Source: Clostridiales bacterium (lineage in GTDB: Bacteria > Bacillota > Clostridia > Peptostreptococcales > BM714). From it: DNA of 13,710 nt. Every line of letters begins with the position of its first letter. The stretch's first letter is position 1. The notes under the pieces are model-generated. The model saw nothing but the letters and a program-made list of their open reading frames with translations, did not search any database and had not been told where the DNA came from. Made by a program: the position numbers and the translations under genes. Location of the stretch: assembly GCA_002869095.1 (NCBI GenBank), contig PKTO01000055.1, positions 1 to 13,710 of the forward strand, written 5' to 3'. Of the stretch, positions 7,137 to 13,710 are shown one piece after another.

Positions 7137-7397
7137 TTATCTTGGGCTTATTATCAGCTTGATTGCGGTTCGCTCTTCTCCTTCTATTTCAATATCGGTG
7201 AAAGCAGGAACACAAACCAAATCCATTCCGCTTGGTGCTACAAATCCTCTTGCTATCGCTACCGCTTTAACAGCTTGATTCAATGCACCGGCTCCAATTG
7301 CCTGAATTTCCGCATGTCCGTTTTCCCTCAATACCCCCGCCAATGCCCCTGCAACCGCATTAGGACTTGATTTAGCCGATACTTTTAAAACATCCAT
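7137..7397 (-). CDS. spoVS: Stage V sporulation protein S (SpoVS)
   Basis: SpoVS is a small Alba-like protein that in Bacillus acts in septation and late sporulation (coat assembly). The 86 residues match the very conserved family along their whole length: MDVLKVSAKSSPNAVAGALA at the start, IQAIGAGALNQAVKAVAIAR in the middle and IKLIISP at the end. The start at 7397 has AAGGAGG at 7408-7414. It lies downstream of rny, as in Bacillus, but here ymdB is not between them. A sigma-H-like promoter is at 7477-7505 and terminators bound it on both sides, so it is probably transcribed alone. Its presence marks the organism, or its recent ancestors, as spore-forming, although spoVS homologues also occur in some non-sporulating bacteria. 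Confidence 0.97.
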   Translation of the reverse strand: MDVLKVSAKSSPNAVAGALAGVLRENGHAEIQAIGAGALNQAVKAVAIARGFVAPSGMDLVCVPAFTDIEIEGEERTAIKLIISPR

Positions 7398-7474
7398 TAG
7401 TGTGATTCCTCCTTTTGATTTTAATATATTTTTTCTATTATCAATTTACATATATTGCATATTAATCCCTGTAT

Positions 7475-7494
7475 TAGTATTCTACAGAATACTA
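7475..7494. repeat. Perfect 20-bp dyad overlapping the spoVS promoter
   Basis: TAGTATTCT (7475-7483), centre AC, then AGAATACTA (7486-7494): a perfect inverted repeat with 9-base arms. It contains the -10 of the candidate sigma-H promoter. Its shape is that of an operator for a dimeric regulator rather than a terminator, since no T tract follows on either strand. Confidence 0.6.
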
Positions 7495-7505
7495 TGGAAT
7501 CCTTT
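7477..7505 (-). promoter_or_regulatory. Candidate sigma-H promoter of spoVS
   Basis: On the - strand: AAAGGATTC (7505-7497), 11 bases, then GTAGAATAC (7485-7477). The sigma-H consensus is RNAGGAWWW-N11/12-RNNGAATWW, and each half differs only at its last base. spoVS is known to depend on sigma-H in Bacillus subtilis, which agrees with the position 80 bases upstream of the start codon. Confidence 0.65.
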
Positions 7506-7561
7506 TTTAACAATAAAATATTTTTATGCGCAGCTTTGTCGGGCAGATATGCTTTATGTAT

Positions 7562-7620
7562 AAAAACACCCCCAAGGAGATGCAGTCAATCAAATTGATT
7601 GCCGCATCCTCTTTGGGGGT
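7562..7620 (-). terminator. Long intrinsic terminator after rny
   Basis: A long hairpin. The outer arms ACCCCCAA (7568-7575) and TTGGGGGT (7613-7620) pair perfectly, an inner arm pairs GATGC (7579-7583) with GCATC (7604-7608), and CAATCA/TGATTG closes a small loop. On the - strand AAACCCCC opens it and TGTTTTT (7568-7562) follows. It starts 29 bases after the rny stop. Confidence 0.85.
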
Positions 7621-7648
7621 TTCATTTCTTATAAACAAAACTTTATTG

Positions 7649-9199
7649 CTACTTCGCGTAATCCACGGTTCTCGTTTCTCTGATAAGGTTCACTTTTATC
7701 TGGCCCGGATATTCCAGGTCGTTTTCAACATTCTTTGAAATTTCTCTTGCAAGAAGTATCATTTCGGTATCTGATATTTTCTCTGGTTTAACCATTATCC
7801 TTATTTCACGTCCGGCCTGTATCGCGAATGCCTTGTCAACCTGCTCATAAGATTTTGCAATCTCTTCAAGTTTTTCAAGCCTTTTTACATATGTTTCGAG
7901 AGTTTCTCTTCTCGCACCCGGTCTTGCTGCCGAAACAGCATCCGCCGCTGTAATCAGAATGGCTTCAACCGTTTGAGGTTCATAGTCTCCATGATGCGTC
8001 GACATTGCATGAATCACTTCTTTTGACTCTCCGTATTTCTTAAGGACATCCATTCCGATTTCTACATGGGTTCCCTCCATATCGTGGTCAAGAGCCTTTC
8101 CTATGTCATGCAGTAATCCTGCTCTCTTTGCAAGCTTCACGTCAACTTCGAGCTCGGCAGCCATGAGCCCTGCCAAATATGATACTTCTATTGAGTGCTT
8201 CAGAACATTCTGCCCGTAACTTGTTCTGTATTTCAATCTTCCGAGCAATTTGACCAATCCCGGATGGAGATTGTGTATTCCTGCATCGAAAGTTGCGGCT
8301 TCTCCCTCTTCCTTGATTTTTTCATCAATCTCGGCTGTAGCCTTGTTTACCATTTCCTCAATTCTTGCGGGATGGATTCTGCCATCGACTATCAGTTTTT
8401 CCAATGCGACACGCGCAATTTCCCTTTTGATTGGATCAAATGCCGACAGTATAACTGCTTCTGGAGTATCATCAATAATAAGATCCACTCCTGTTAAAGT
8501 CTCCAAAGTTCTTATGTTTCTTCCTTCTCGGCCAATGATTCGGCCTTTCATTTCGTCATTCGGAAGATTGACAACCGATACAGTGCTTTCAGCAACATAA
8601 TCCGCAGCATATTTCTGTATGGAATAAGCCAATATTTCCTTTGCTTTTTTACTGGCTTCTTCTTTCGCCTCGGAAACAATATCCTTGATCATTATAGCCG
8701 ATTCATATCGGACTTCCTTTTCGATGTCCTTCAAAAGCATTTCCTTTGCTTCCTCAGCAGTAAATCCAGACACTCTTTCAAGTTCTTCTATCTGTTTCTT
8801 GAAAAGTTCATCAACTTCCTGGTTCTTAACTTCTATTTCTTTTAATTTTTCAATCAACATATTTTCTTTTTCTTCAAGCGCCTCGGTCTTTGAATAAAGA
8901 GATTCCTCTCTTTTATTGAGTCTTTTCTCTGTTCTTTGAGCTTCCGTTCTTCTTTCTCTGATTTCCTTGTTCAAGTCTTTTCTTAATCTATGAATTTCTT
9001 CCTTTGCATCTATTAAAGCTTCTTTTTTCGCTGTTGTCGCCAATTTATTCGCTTCTGAAAGTATCTTTCTTGCTTTTTCTTCAGCACTTTGAATTTTTTC
9101 GGCGGCAATCTTTTTTCTGTATAAATATCCCAATCCAAACGCAATGGGAACAAATACTACAGCTGCAATCGCTAAATAGTATATTTTGATAATATGCAT
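7649..9199 (-). CDS. rny: Ribonuclease Y
   Basis: RNase Y is the membrane-bound endoribonuclease that starts the decay of many mRNAs in Firmicutes. From the ATG at 9199 it has 516 aa. One N-terminal membrane segment is at about 6-26 ([20 protein letters not shown]). A long charged coiled coil runs to about 190. A KH domain follows, with [15 protein letters not shown] near 215-230, and then an HD domain with LLHDIGKA; the metal-binding His-Asp pair is near residue 364. The open frame extends 20 codons further to a GTG at 9259, but that stretch contains the terminator hairpin, and the ATG at 9199 has GGGAGGTG at 9201-9208 (a close spacing). The gene has its own strong promoter and a structured leader (9221-9293), lies after recX and before spoVS, and ends at a strong terminator. 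Confidence 0.97.
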   Translation of the reverse strand: MHIIKIYYLAIAAVVFVPIAFGLGYLYRKKIAAEKIQSAEEKARKILSEANKLATTAKKEALIDAKEEIHRLRKDLNKEIRERRTEAQRTEKRLNKREESLYSKTEALEEKENMLIEKLKEIEVKNQEVDELFKKQIEELERVSGFTAEEAKEMLLKDIEKEVRYESAIMIKDIVSEAKEEASKKAKEILAYSIQKYAADYVAESTVSVVNLPNDEMKGRIIGREGRNIRTLETLTGVDLIIDDTPEAVILSAFDPIKREIARVALEKLIVDGRIHPARIEEMVNKATAEIDEKIKEEGEAATFDAGIHNLHPGLVKLLGRLKYRTSYGQNVLKHSIEVSYLAGLMAAELEVDVKLAKRAGLLHDIGKALDHDMEGTHVEIGMDVLKKYGESKEVIHAMSTHHGDYEPQTVEAILITAADAVSAARPGARRETLETYVKRLEKLEEIAKSYEQVDKAFAIQAGREIRIMVKPEKISDTEMILLAREISKNVENDLEYPGQIKVNLIRETRTVDYAK

Positions 9200-9220
9200 A
9201 CACCTCCCATTTATAATCAA

Positions 9221-9245
9221 AAATAAAAACCGAGATAACTCGGTT
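9221..9245 (-). terminator. Intrinsic terminator in the rny leader (possible attenuator)
   Basis: On the - strand AACCGAG (9234-9228 is the second arm, CTCGGTT; 9245-9239 the first) folds over a TTAT loop, and a long T-rich tract TTTATTTTT follows. The 7-bp stem is perfect. It would end the recA-recX transcript. It also lies inside the leader made from the promoter at 9300-9328, only 12 bases before the rny ribosome binding site, so rny expression must pass it. Confidence 0.8.
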
Positions 9246-9293
9246 AAAGCCCAATTCACGAGGAACTAAAACGGGCAGTTTAATAGAATCCTC
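9246..9293 (-). ncRNA. Putative structured leader RNA (or small RNA) upstream of rny
   Basis: The - strand transcript predicted to start near 9293 can fold at its very 5' end. GAGGA (9293-9289) pairs with TCCTC (9264-9260), CTA (9286-9284) with TAG (9268-9266) and AAAC (9281-9278) with GTTT (9272-9269), around the loop TGCCC. GCCC of this loop (9276-9273) can pair with the downstream GGGC (9252-9249), giving a possible pseudoknot, and the terminator hairpin follows at once. I do not recognise a known riboswitch class. It may be an attenuating leader, or a free RNA of about 73 nt with a U tail. The folding was done by eye only. Confidence 0.4.
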
Positions 9294-9299
9294 TTTGTA

Positions 9300-9328
9300 A
9301 TTTTAAAACTTTTCGTATTTATTGTCAA
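9300..9328 (-). promoter_or_regulatory. Strong sigma-A promoter of the rny leader
   Basis: On the - strand: a perfect TTGACA (9328-9323), exactly 17 bases, then TAAAAT (9305-9300). It begins two bases after the recX stop codon. The predicted start is near 9293, giving a leader of about 95 nt before the rny ATG at 9199. Confidence 0.85.
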
Positions 9329-9330
9329 GC

Positions 9331-9945
9331 TTATTGAGCCATGCCCTTAAAATAATTTTCCATTGATTTCCTTATTGAGTCTGTTGAAAATCCTTTGCCG
9401 TACAAGTATTGTCTCAACTTGTTGAAATCATATTTTCCGTCCCTGCTTCCGCATCTTTTTTCAATCAGTCTTAATGCCCTGAATTCTTCGTTTTCGACAA
9501 CATTGAGTTCAGCCATGATTGACTCGACCAATGATTCTTTAATGCCCTTGTTTAATGTTTTCATTTTAATTGCATATGTCGATTGGTTTTTTTCAACCAG
9601 CTCATCAATATAGTCTCTTGCATACAATTCATCATCCAACATACCGTATTCCACCATTTTTAAAATTGACGCCCGAATAATATCTTCAGGCACGGGTATT
9701 TTTTTTAAATGATTTGAAACCTCTTTTTCGGTCCTTCTTTTGAATTCTATGTATTTCAATGTCCTCTCAACAGAATACGCCTCTGTGTAGTCCTTCAATT
9801 CCTCTTCAAACTCTTCGTCAATCTCAAAATCATTTTCCAATCTGTTTGTTTCAAGCCATTTTGAATCACACAGATAGAAAGCTTCGCAATCGGTGACAAG
9901 CCTTCTCAATCTCTTGTTTATCTTTTCTACACGCACTACTTTCAT
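9331..9945 (-). CDS. recX: Regulatory protein RecX
   Basis: RecX binds RecA and modulates its filament growth and activity. From the ATG at 9945 it has 204 aa. The family features are the central three-helix repeat region: ERTLKYIEFKRRTEKEVSNHL, then a segment ending GMLDDELYARDYIDE, and a C-terminal repeat with KLRQYLYGKGFS near the end. The frame extends 13 codons upstream of 9945, and an ATG at 9954 also exists, but AAGGGG at 9955-9960 is placed correctly (nine bases) only for the ATG at 9945. recX lies directly downstream of recA, the usual partner arrangement. A terminator-like hairpin between them (9967-10012) should keep RecX below RecA, and both would be induced through the recA SOS box. 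Confidence 0.93.
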   Translation of the reverse strand: MKVVRVEKINKRLRRLVTDCEAFYLCDSKWLETNRLENDFEIDEEFEEELKDYTEAYSVERTLKYIEFKRRTEKEVSNHLKKIPVPEDIIRASILKMVEYGMLDDELYARDYIDELVEKNQSTYAIKMKTLNKGIKESLVESIMAELNVVENEEFRALRLIEKRCGSRDGKYDFNKLRQYLYGKGFSTDSIRKSMENYFKGMAQ

Positions 9946-9966
9946 TGATGACATCCCCTTCCCAAG

Positions 9967-10012
9967 AAAGGCCGAAATTCCCAATGAAAAACATTTGGGA
10001 GTTTCGACCTTT
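9967..10012 (-). terminator. Hairpin between recA and recX (partial terminator)
   Basis: A long, slightly imperfect hairpin. AAAGG (9967-9971) pairs with CCTTT (10008-10012), CGAAA (9973-9977) with TTTCG (10002-10006), and TCCCAA (9979-9984) with TTGGGA (9995-10000), around an A-rich loop. On the - strand the tail CTTTCTT is a weak U tract. It ends six bases before the recX ribosome binding site. Partial readthrough from recA into recX is known in other bacteria and would fit here. Confidence 0.7.
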
Positions 10013-10052
10013 GTGTTCGCTGAAAGCTCTATTCATTCCATTGTTCCAGCAT

Positions 10053-11066
10053 TCATTCTTCTTCTTTTTTTGTTTCTTTGTCCAAGCCGTAATAATCCCT
10101 GATCTTTTTTTCAATCTCAACGAACATATCGGCATGTTCCTTGAGATGCTGTTTTGCATTTTCCCTTCCCTGACCAATTCTATCTTCGTTGTAGCTGTAC
10201 CATGATCCCGATTTTTTTATTATCCCGGCATTTACCCCGCAGTCTAGTATGCCCCCCTCTTTCGACACCCCTTCACCATACATTATATCGAATTCAGCTA
10301 TTTTAAATGGCGAGGCCACCTTGTTCTTGGCAATCTTTATTTTTGTTCTGTTTCCTACTATCTGGTCTCCCTGTTTTATGCTTCCTATCCTGCGCACATC
10401 CATGCGAACAGATGAATAGAATTTAAGAGCCCTTCCTCCTGTTGTTGTCTCGGGATTTCCAAACATGACACCTATTTTTTCCCTGAGTTGATTTATGAAT
10501 ATCACAGATGCTCTTGAACGGCTGATTATAGCAGTCAATTTTCGCATGGCCTGCGACATTAGCCTTGCCTGAAGGCCCATATGGCTGTCTCCCATTTCTC
10601 CGGTCAGCTCAGCCTTCGGAACAAGCGCCGCAACCGAGTCCAAAACAATTATGTCTATTGCTCCGCTTCTGACCAAAGCTTCGACTATGTCCAATGCCTG
10701 CTCCCCGGTGTCCGGTTGGGAAAGAATCAGATTTTCTATGTCTACGCCCAAATTGCCGGCATAGACCGGATCCAATGCATGTTCAACATCTATGAAAGCG
10801 GCATTCCCGCCATTTTTTTGACACTCTGCAATCATATGGAGAGAAACCGTTGTTTTTCCTGAAGATTCAGGACCGTATATTTCAATGATTCTCCCTTTTG
10901 GAATTCCTCCTATGCCTAAAGCAATATCCAGTTCCACTATGCCCGTAGGAATCGATTCCACATTGGCTCTCGCCCCATCGTCGCCCAGCCTCATTATTGA
11001 ACCCTTGCCAAATTGTTTTTCTATTTGTATCAATACCGCATCAAGAGCTTTCTTTTTTTCGTCCAT
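10053..11066 (-). CDS. recA: RecA recombinase
   Basis: RecA forms ATP-dependent filaments on single-stranded DNA, carries out strand exchange and triggers LexA self-cleavage. From the ATG at 11066 the protein has 337 aa, beginning [20 protein letters not shown] as RecA proteins normally do. Walker [10 protein letters not shown] is at 65-73. [10 protein letters not shown], the Walker B strand [10 protein letters not shown] and loop 1 ([20 protein letters not shown]) follow, then [20 protein letters not shown], which holds the sensor and loop 2. The C-terminus is short and acidic. A GTG at 11093 is also in frame, but it leaves no spacing to the AAAGGTGG next to it and gives an atypical N-terminus; the ATG has only a modest CTGGGA ahead of it, so the start is slightly uncertain. 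The gene has its own promoter and SOS box, and cinA lies upstream. Confidence 0.97.
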   Translation of the reverse strand: MDEKKKALDAVLIQIEKQFGKGSIMRLGDDGARANVESIPTGIVELDIALGIGGIPKGRIIEIYGPESSGKTTVSLHMIAECQKNGGNAAFIDVEHALDPVYAGNLGVDIENLILSQPDTGEQALDIVEALVRSGAIDIIVLDSVAALVPKAELTGEMGDSHMGLQARLMSQAMRKLTAIISRSRASVIFINQLREKIGVMFGNPETTTGGRALKFYSSVRMDVRRIGSIKQGDQIVGNRTKIKIAKNKVASPFKIAEFDIMYGEGVSKEGGILDCGVNAGIIKKSGSWYSYNEDRIGQGRENAKQHLKEHADMFVEIEKKIRDYYGLDKETKKEEE

Positions 11067-11106
11067 ATTGTCCCAGCGCGAAACTGGATTCACCCACCTT
11101 TCATAT

Positions 11107-11120
11107 CGAACATTTGTTCT
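11107..11120. promoter_or_regulatory. LexA operator (SOS box) of recA
   Basis: CGAAC-ATTT-GTTCT on the + strand, a nearly perfect Gram-positive LexA box with an uninterrupted GAAC-N4-GTTC core. It lies just downstream of the predicted recA transcription start (about 11122), so bound LexA would block initiation or escape. Confidence 0.9.
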
Positions 11121-11128
11121 TTTAGTTG

Positions 11129-11157
11129 ATTATATCCCACTATTTTATATTAATCAA
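11129..11157 (-). promoter_or_regulatory. recA sigma-A promoter
   Basis: On the - strand: TTGATT (11157-11152), 17 bases, then a perfect TATAAT (11134-11129). The -35 overlaps the last codons of cinA. The SOS box lies 9-22 bases downstream of the -10. Confidence 0.85.
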
Positions 11158-12403
11158 CCTTTTTTAATATTTGATATAATTTTTTCATAATATTCCTGAC
11201 CGTATAGGCCCGTATCCTCTGTCTGTCTCCACGGACATTATAAGTCTCTATTTCGATTGCTCCTTCAATCAAAAAAGCGGCATAAACAAGGCCAACCGGT
11301 TTTTCTTCCGTTCCGCCTTCAGGACCGGCGATGCCTGTTACCGATATGCATACGTCGCTGCCTGTCTCTTCGTGGAGCCCGACAGCCATTGCTTCCGCAG
11401 TTTGCATGCTTACCGCACCGTGCTTGTTCAATGTTTCAACATCAACATCAACCCTGTTGATCTTGGATTTGTTGCTGTATGTTATGAATCCTTCCTCGAA
11501 AACATCCGACGCTCCCGGCACATCGATGAAATTCGATGCCAGCAAGCCACCCGTGCATGATTCGACCGTAGAAACCTTCCATTCTTTTTCCTTCAGCAAA
11601 TCTATCACCATTTCATTCAGTTCTCTTTCGCTTTCCGAATAAATGTATCTTCCCAAACGCTTTTTTATCTCGTTTATTGTAGGCTCCAGAATCGTTTCAG
11701 CCGATTCTCTATCCTTTTGCTTTGTGGCCACCCTTATTGCCACATCTCCCGGTTTGGCGTATGTCGCAATCGTCGGATCATCCTGGTTTTCGATCATATC
11801 CATCAATTCGGTCTCAACCGCGGACTCCCCGATTCCAGCAAGCCTCAATACTTTAGAATGAATGCATACATCTGTAATTCCGGAAAAATAATCATTCAGG
11901 TGTGCATTGAACATCGCTTTCATTTCATGGGGAGGCCCTGGAAGACATATTACGGCTTTTTTCCCTTCATCCGTTTCCAAAATAAATCCCGGAGCCGAAC
12001 CCATGTCGTTTTTGAGTATTCGGCTTCCCTCGGGGAAAAAAGTCTGCCTGTAGTTGTTTTCCGTTATTTCCTTTATCGACCTTCCATATCTTTTCATTAT
12101 GTTTTCCATCTGCTTTACGGCTTCGCCATTCTGTTTCAGTTCTTTTCCAAAAACTGAAGCAACCGCTTCTTTTGTCATATCGTCCTTTGTCGGTCCGAGT
12201 CCTCCCGTCAAAAGGATTACGTCGACCTTCTTCGACAAAATGCCCAATACGTTCTGCAAGCGGATATGGTTGTCTCCAACAACAATCTGGTAGTAGACAT
12301 TGATTCCGAATTTTTTCATTTGCTTGGACAAATATGCCGCATTAGTATTTACAATTTCCCCCATCAACAACTCCGTACCGACATTTAAAATTGCAGCGTC
12401 CAT
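11150..12403 (-). CDS. cinA: CinA family protein (MoCF-binding domain plus nicotinamide-nucleotide amidase domain)
   Basis: CinA is named as competence-inducible in streptococci. The C-terminal domain in this family deamidates NMN (PncC activity), and the N-terminal domain is a COG1058/MoaB-like nucleotide-binding domain linked with ADP-ribose pyrophosphatase activity. The 417-aa length is typical for the two-domain form. N-terminal motifs are LNVGTELLMGEIVNTN and LLTGGLGPTKDDMTKEA. The C-terminal domain begins near 255 and shows ESCTGGLLASNF and SVTGIAGPEGGTEEKPVGLVY. The start ATG at 12403 has AAGGGG five bases upstream, which overlaps the end of pgsA; the genes are 12 bases apart. No terminator is seen before recA 83 bases downstream, so a cinA-recA transcript, as known in streptococci, is likely besides the SOS-controlled recA transcript. 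Confidence 0.95.
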   Translation of the reverse strand: MDAAILNVGTELLMGEIVNTNAAYLSKQMKKFGINVYYQIVVGDNHIRLQNVLGILSKKVDVILLTGGLGPTKDDMTKEAVASVFGKELKQNGEAVKQMENIMKRYGRSIKEITENNYRQTFFPEGSRILKNDMGSAPGFILETDEGKKAVICLPGPPHEMKAMFNAHLNDYFSGITDVCIHSKVLRLAGIGESAVETELMDMIENQDDPTIATYAKPGDVAIRVATKQKDRESAETILEPTINEIKKRLGRYIYSESERELNEMVIDLLKEKEWKVSTVESCTGGLLASNFIDVPGASDVFEEGFITYSNKSKINRVDVDVETLNKHGAVSMQTAEAMAVGLHEETGSDVCISVTGIAGPEGGTEEKPVGLVYAAFLIEGAIEIETYNVRGDRQRIRAYTVRNIMKKLYQILKKVD

Positions 12404-12415
12404 AAGTTCCCCTTT

Positions 12416-12928
12416 TTAGATTATGACTTTTTTATTCTTTCCAATATAGTCAACAGCGGACAAAATTGTTGAAATCACTGATATCCAAAGCATAATATCC
12501 GCAATCGTATTATTGGTTAACATTAATAATATTATCGCAAATATTTGAGTATTTGTCTTGATTTTGCCCCAAATGCTGGCCGCTATGACCAATCCTTTGG
12601 AAGCCGCCAGAGATCTGAAGGATGTTATCAAAAATTCTCTCGCAAGAATAATCGCGACAGGCCAAACCGAAATGCGACCGATTTGAACCAAGGCAATTAG
12701 TGCCGATGCAACCAGTATCTTGTCCGCCATTGGGTCCATCAATTTTCCGAAGTCGGTGATTAGTTTATATTTTCTTGCCAAGTAGCCGTCAATAAAATCT
12801 GTAATGGAAGCAATTATGAAGATCGCCGCCGCAATAATTCTTGAATTTTGAATCCCCGACAAAAGCACCCAAATAAAAATCGGTACCATTGCTATCCTTG
12901 CCACGGTTATTTTATTTGGCAAATTCAT
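12416..12928 (-). CDS. pgsA: CDP-diacylglycerol--glycerol-3-phosphate 3-phosphatidyltransferase
   Basis: PgsA makes phosphatidylglycerol phosphate from CDP-diacylglycerol and glycerol 3-phosphate, the committed step to anionic phospholipids; it is an integral membrane enzyme. The 170-aa protein has the complete CDP-alcohol phosphatidyltransferase motif: D44, D47, G48, A51, R52, G61, D65 and D69, with the usual spacing (DFIDGYLAR then GKLMDPMAD). The N-terminus LPNKITVARI is characteristic of PgsA. Several hydrophobic segments follow (about 12-24, 30-42, 72-85, 88-100, 122-138 and 140-155). A TTG two codons earlier is open, but the ATG at 12928 has GGAGTG at 12936-12941 with a 7-base spacing. 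The start overlaps the end of rimO by 17 bases, which points to translational coupling. Confidence 0.96.
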   Translation of the reverse strand: MNLPNKITVARIAMVPIFIWVLLSGIQNSRIIAAAIFIIASITDFIDGYLARKYKLITDFGKLMDPMADKILVASALIALVQIGRISVWPVAIILAREFLITSFRSLAASKGLVIAASIWGKIKTNTQIFAIILLMLTNNTIADIMLWISVISTILSAVDYIGKNKKVII

Positions 12929-13710
12929 TTTCAATCACTCCAATCAAATCGTATTCAAGCGAATCCGTAATTGTCACATTTACAAAATCACCCGGCGCAA
13001 GTTTGCTTTTGGTATTGATATATAAAACACCATCGACTTCGGGAGCGTCATACTGCGTTCTGCCGATATAAACGTCTTCATTTTCAATCTTTTCATCAAT
13101 TATGGCTTTCATCTTCATGCCTATTTTCTTGCTGTTTGCATCTTCCGATATTTCCTTTTGCAGGATCATTATCCTTTCTTTCCTGTCCGCCTTTGTACTG
13201 GAATCAATCTGGCAATCGAATCCAGCGGCAGGCGTTCCTTCCTCGGGCGAATATTCGAATACTCCAAGCTTGTCAAAGGCTTGTTTTTCAACAAATCCAA
13301 TCAACTTGTCGAATGCCGCCCGGCTTTCTCCCGGAAAACCCACCATCAATGTCGTTCTTATTGACATGTCGGGAATCAATCTTCTGATCATTCCCAAAAC
13401 CCTTTCCAAATCTTTTTCATTTGTATGTCGGTTAATTCTTTTTAAAACATCGTCATTGCAATGTTGGATGGGAATATCGAGGTAATTGCATATTTTTTCA
13501 TGTTTCCTGATTGTATCGATCAGGGACTCATCCAAAACATCCGGATATGCATACAATATCCTAATCCATTCAATGCCTTCAACAAGCACAAGTTCCTCAA
13601 GCAAGTCGATTAGTTTGTACTCGCCATATATATCTATTCCGTATTTTGTTGTGTCCTGTGCTATAAGCACTATTTCCTTTACTCCCCTTCTTGCCAATTC
13701 GTTTGCTTCA
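12912..13710 (-). CDS. rimO: Ribosomal protein S12 methylthiotransferase RimO (5' end outside window)
   Basis: RimO is a radical-SAM methylthiotransferase that modifies a conserved aspartate of ribosomal protein S12. The frame stays open to the window edge (codons for EANELARRG precede the TTG at 13697), so the N-terminal MTTase domain and the CxxxCxxC iron-sulfur motif lie outside. The visible part starts in the radical-SAM barrel: GVKEIVLIAQDTTKYGIDIYG, then YLDIPIQHCNDDVLKRINR and RTTLMVGFPGES. It continues with GVFEYSPEEGTPA and ends in a TRAM domain with GRTQYDAPEVDG. The QDTTKYG and QYDAPEVDG forms are typical of RimO rather than MiaB. It leads the rimO-pgsA-cinA set. Confidence 0.94.
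   Translation of the reverse strand, partial: EANELARRGVKEIVLIAQDTTKYGIDIYGEYKLIDLLEELVLVEGIEWIRILYAYPDVLDESLIDTIRKHEKICNYLDIPIQHCNDDVLKRINRHTNEKDLERVLGMIRRLIPDMSIRTTLMVGFPGESRAAFDKLIGFVEKQAFDKLGVFEYSPEEGTPAAGFDCQIDSSTKADRKERIMILQKEISEDANSKKIGMKMKAIIDEKIENEDVYIGRTQYDAPEVDGVLYINTKSKLAPGDFVNVTITDSLEYDLIGVIENEFAK

Noticed and set aside
7398..7561. Possible hidden small gene between spoVS and the rny terminator
   Set aside because: The stretch is very A+T-rich and holds only the promoter and dyad described; no frame has a ribosome binding site with a plausible start.
9199..9259. Longer rny start (GTG at 9259)
   Set aside because: The extra 20 codons cover the intrinsic terminator, have no ribosome binding site and are unlike RNase Y N-termini; the ATG at 9199 precedes the membrane segment directly.
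9249..9293. Resemblance of the rny leader start (AGAGGATTCTA) to preQ1 riboswitches
   Set aside because: The distance to the pairing CCTC is much too long, the A-rich tail is missing, and rny is not a queuosine gene. Kept only as an unclassified structured leader.

Overview
The window is an A+T-rich chromosomal segment of an endospore-forming Bacillota, most likely of the class Clostridia. The reasons are spoVS, an RNase Y of Firmicutes type, strong AGGAGG-like ribosome binding sites, LexA operators of the Bacillus/Clostridium type (CGAAC-N4-GTTYG) and the gene order. It is almost entirely coding. I see no rRNA, tRNA, CRISPR array, insertion sequence or prophage, and no gene-free stretch longer than about 250 bases.

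Layout. Genes on the + strand: the 3' end of mutL (from base 1), miaA, hfq, an intrinsic terminator, then a PLP-dependent protein of the YnbB / methionine gamma-lyase-like family. A 15-bp bidirectional terminator (3565-3604) closes this half. All remaining genes are on the - strand and converge on it. Reading from the right edge they are: rimO (5' end outside the window), pgsA, cinA, recA, recX, rny, spoVS, purB, a XerS-like tyrosine recombinase, and lexA. rimO-pgsA-cinA is tightly packed and probably reads into recA.

Functional themes. Most of the genes are core. DNA repair and recombination: mutL, recA, recX, lexA, probably the recombinase, and cinA through its link with competence and recA. 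RNA metabolism: miaA, hfq, rny and, at the ribosome, rimO. The rest serve purine synthesis (purB), phospholipid synthesis (pgsA) and sporulation (spoVS). lexA and recA each have a good sigma-A promoter combined with a consensus-like SOS box, so the SOS regulators are visibly wired together.

Regulatory detail is the most interesting layer. (1) rny has a near-perfect promoter, TTGACA-N17-TAAAAT. It is followed by a leader of about 95 nt that can fold into a 5' hairpin with a possible pseudoknot and an intrinsic terminator ending just upstream of the rny ribosome binding site. (2) spoVS is preceded by a close match to a sigma-H promoter whose -10 lies inside a perfect 20-bp dyad. (3) The purB promoter is flanked and overlapped by two inverted PurBox-like sequences. 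(4) Terminator-like hairpins sit immediately upstream of the ribosome binding sites of three genes (ynbB-like, recX, rny), which suggests attenuation or controlled readthrough. I found no clear new multi-gene system; the candidate novelties are these cis-regulatory elements and the lexA-linked XerS-like recombinase.
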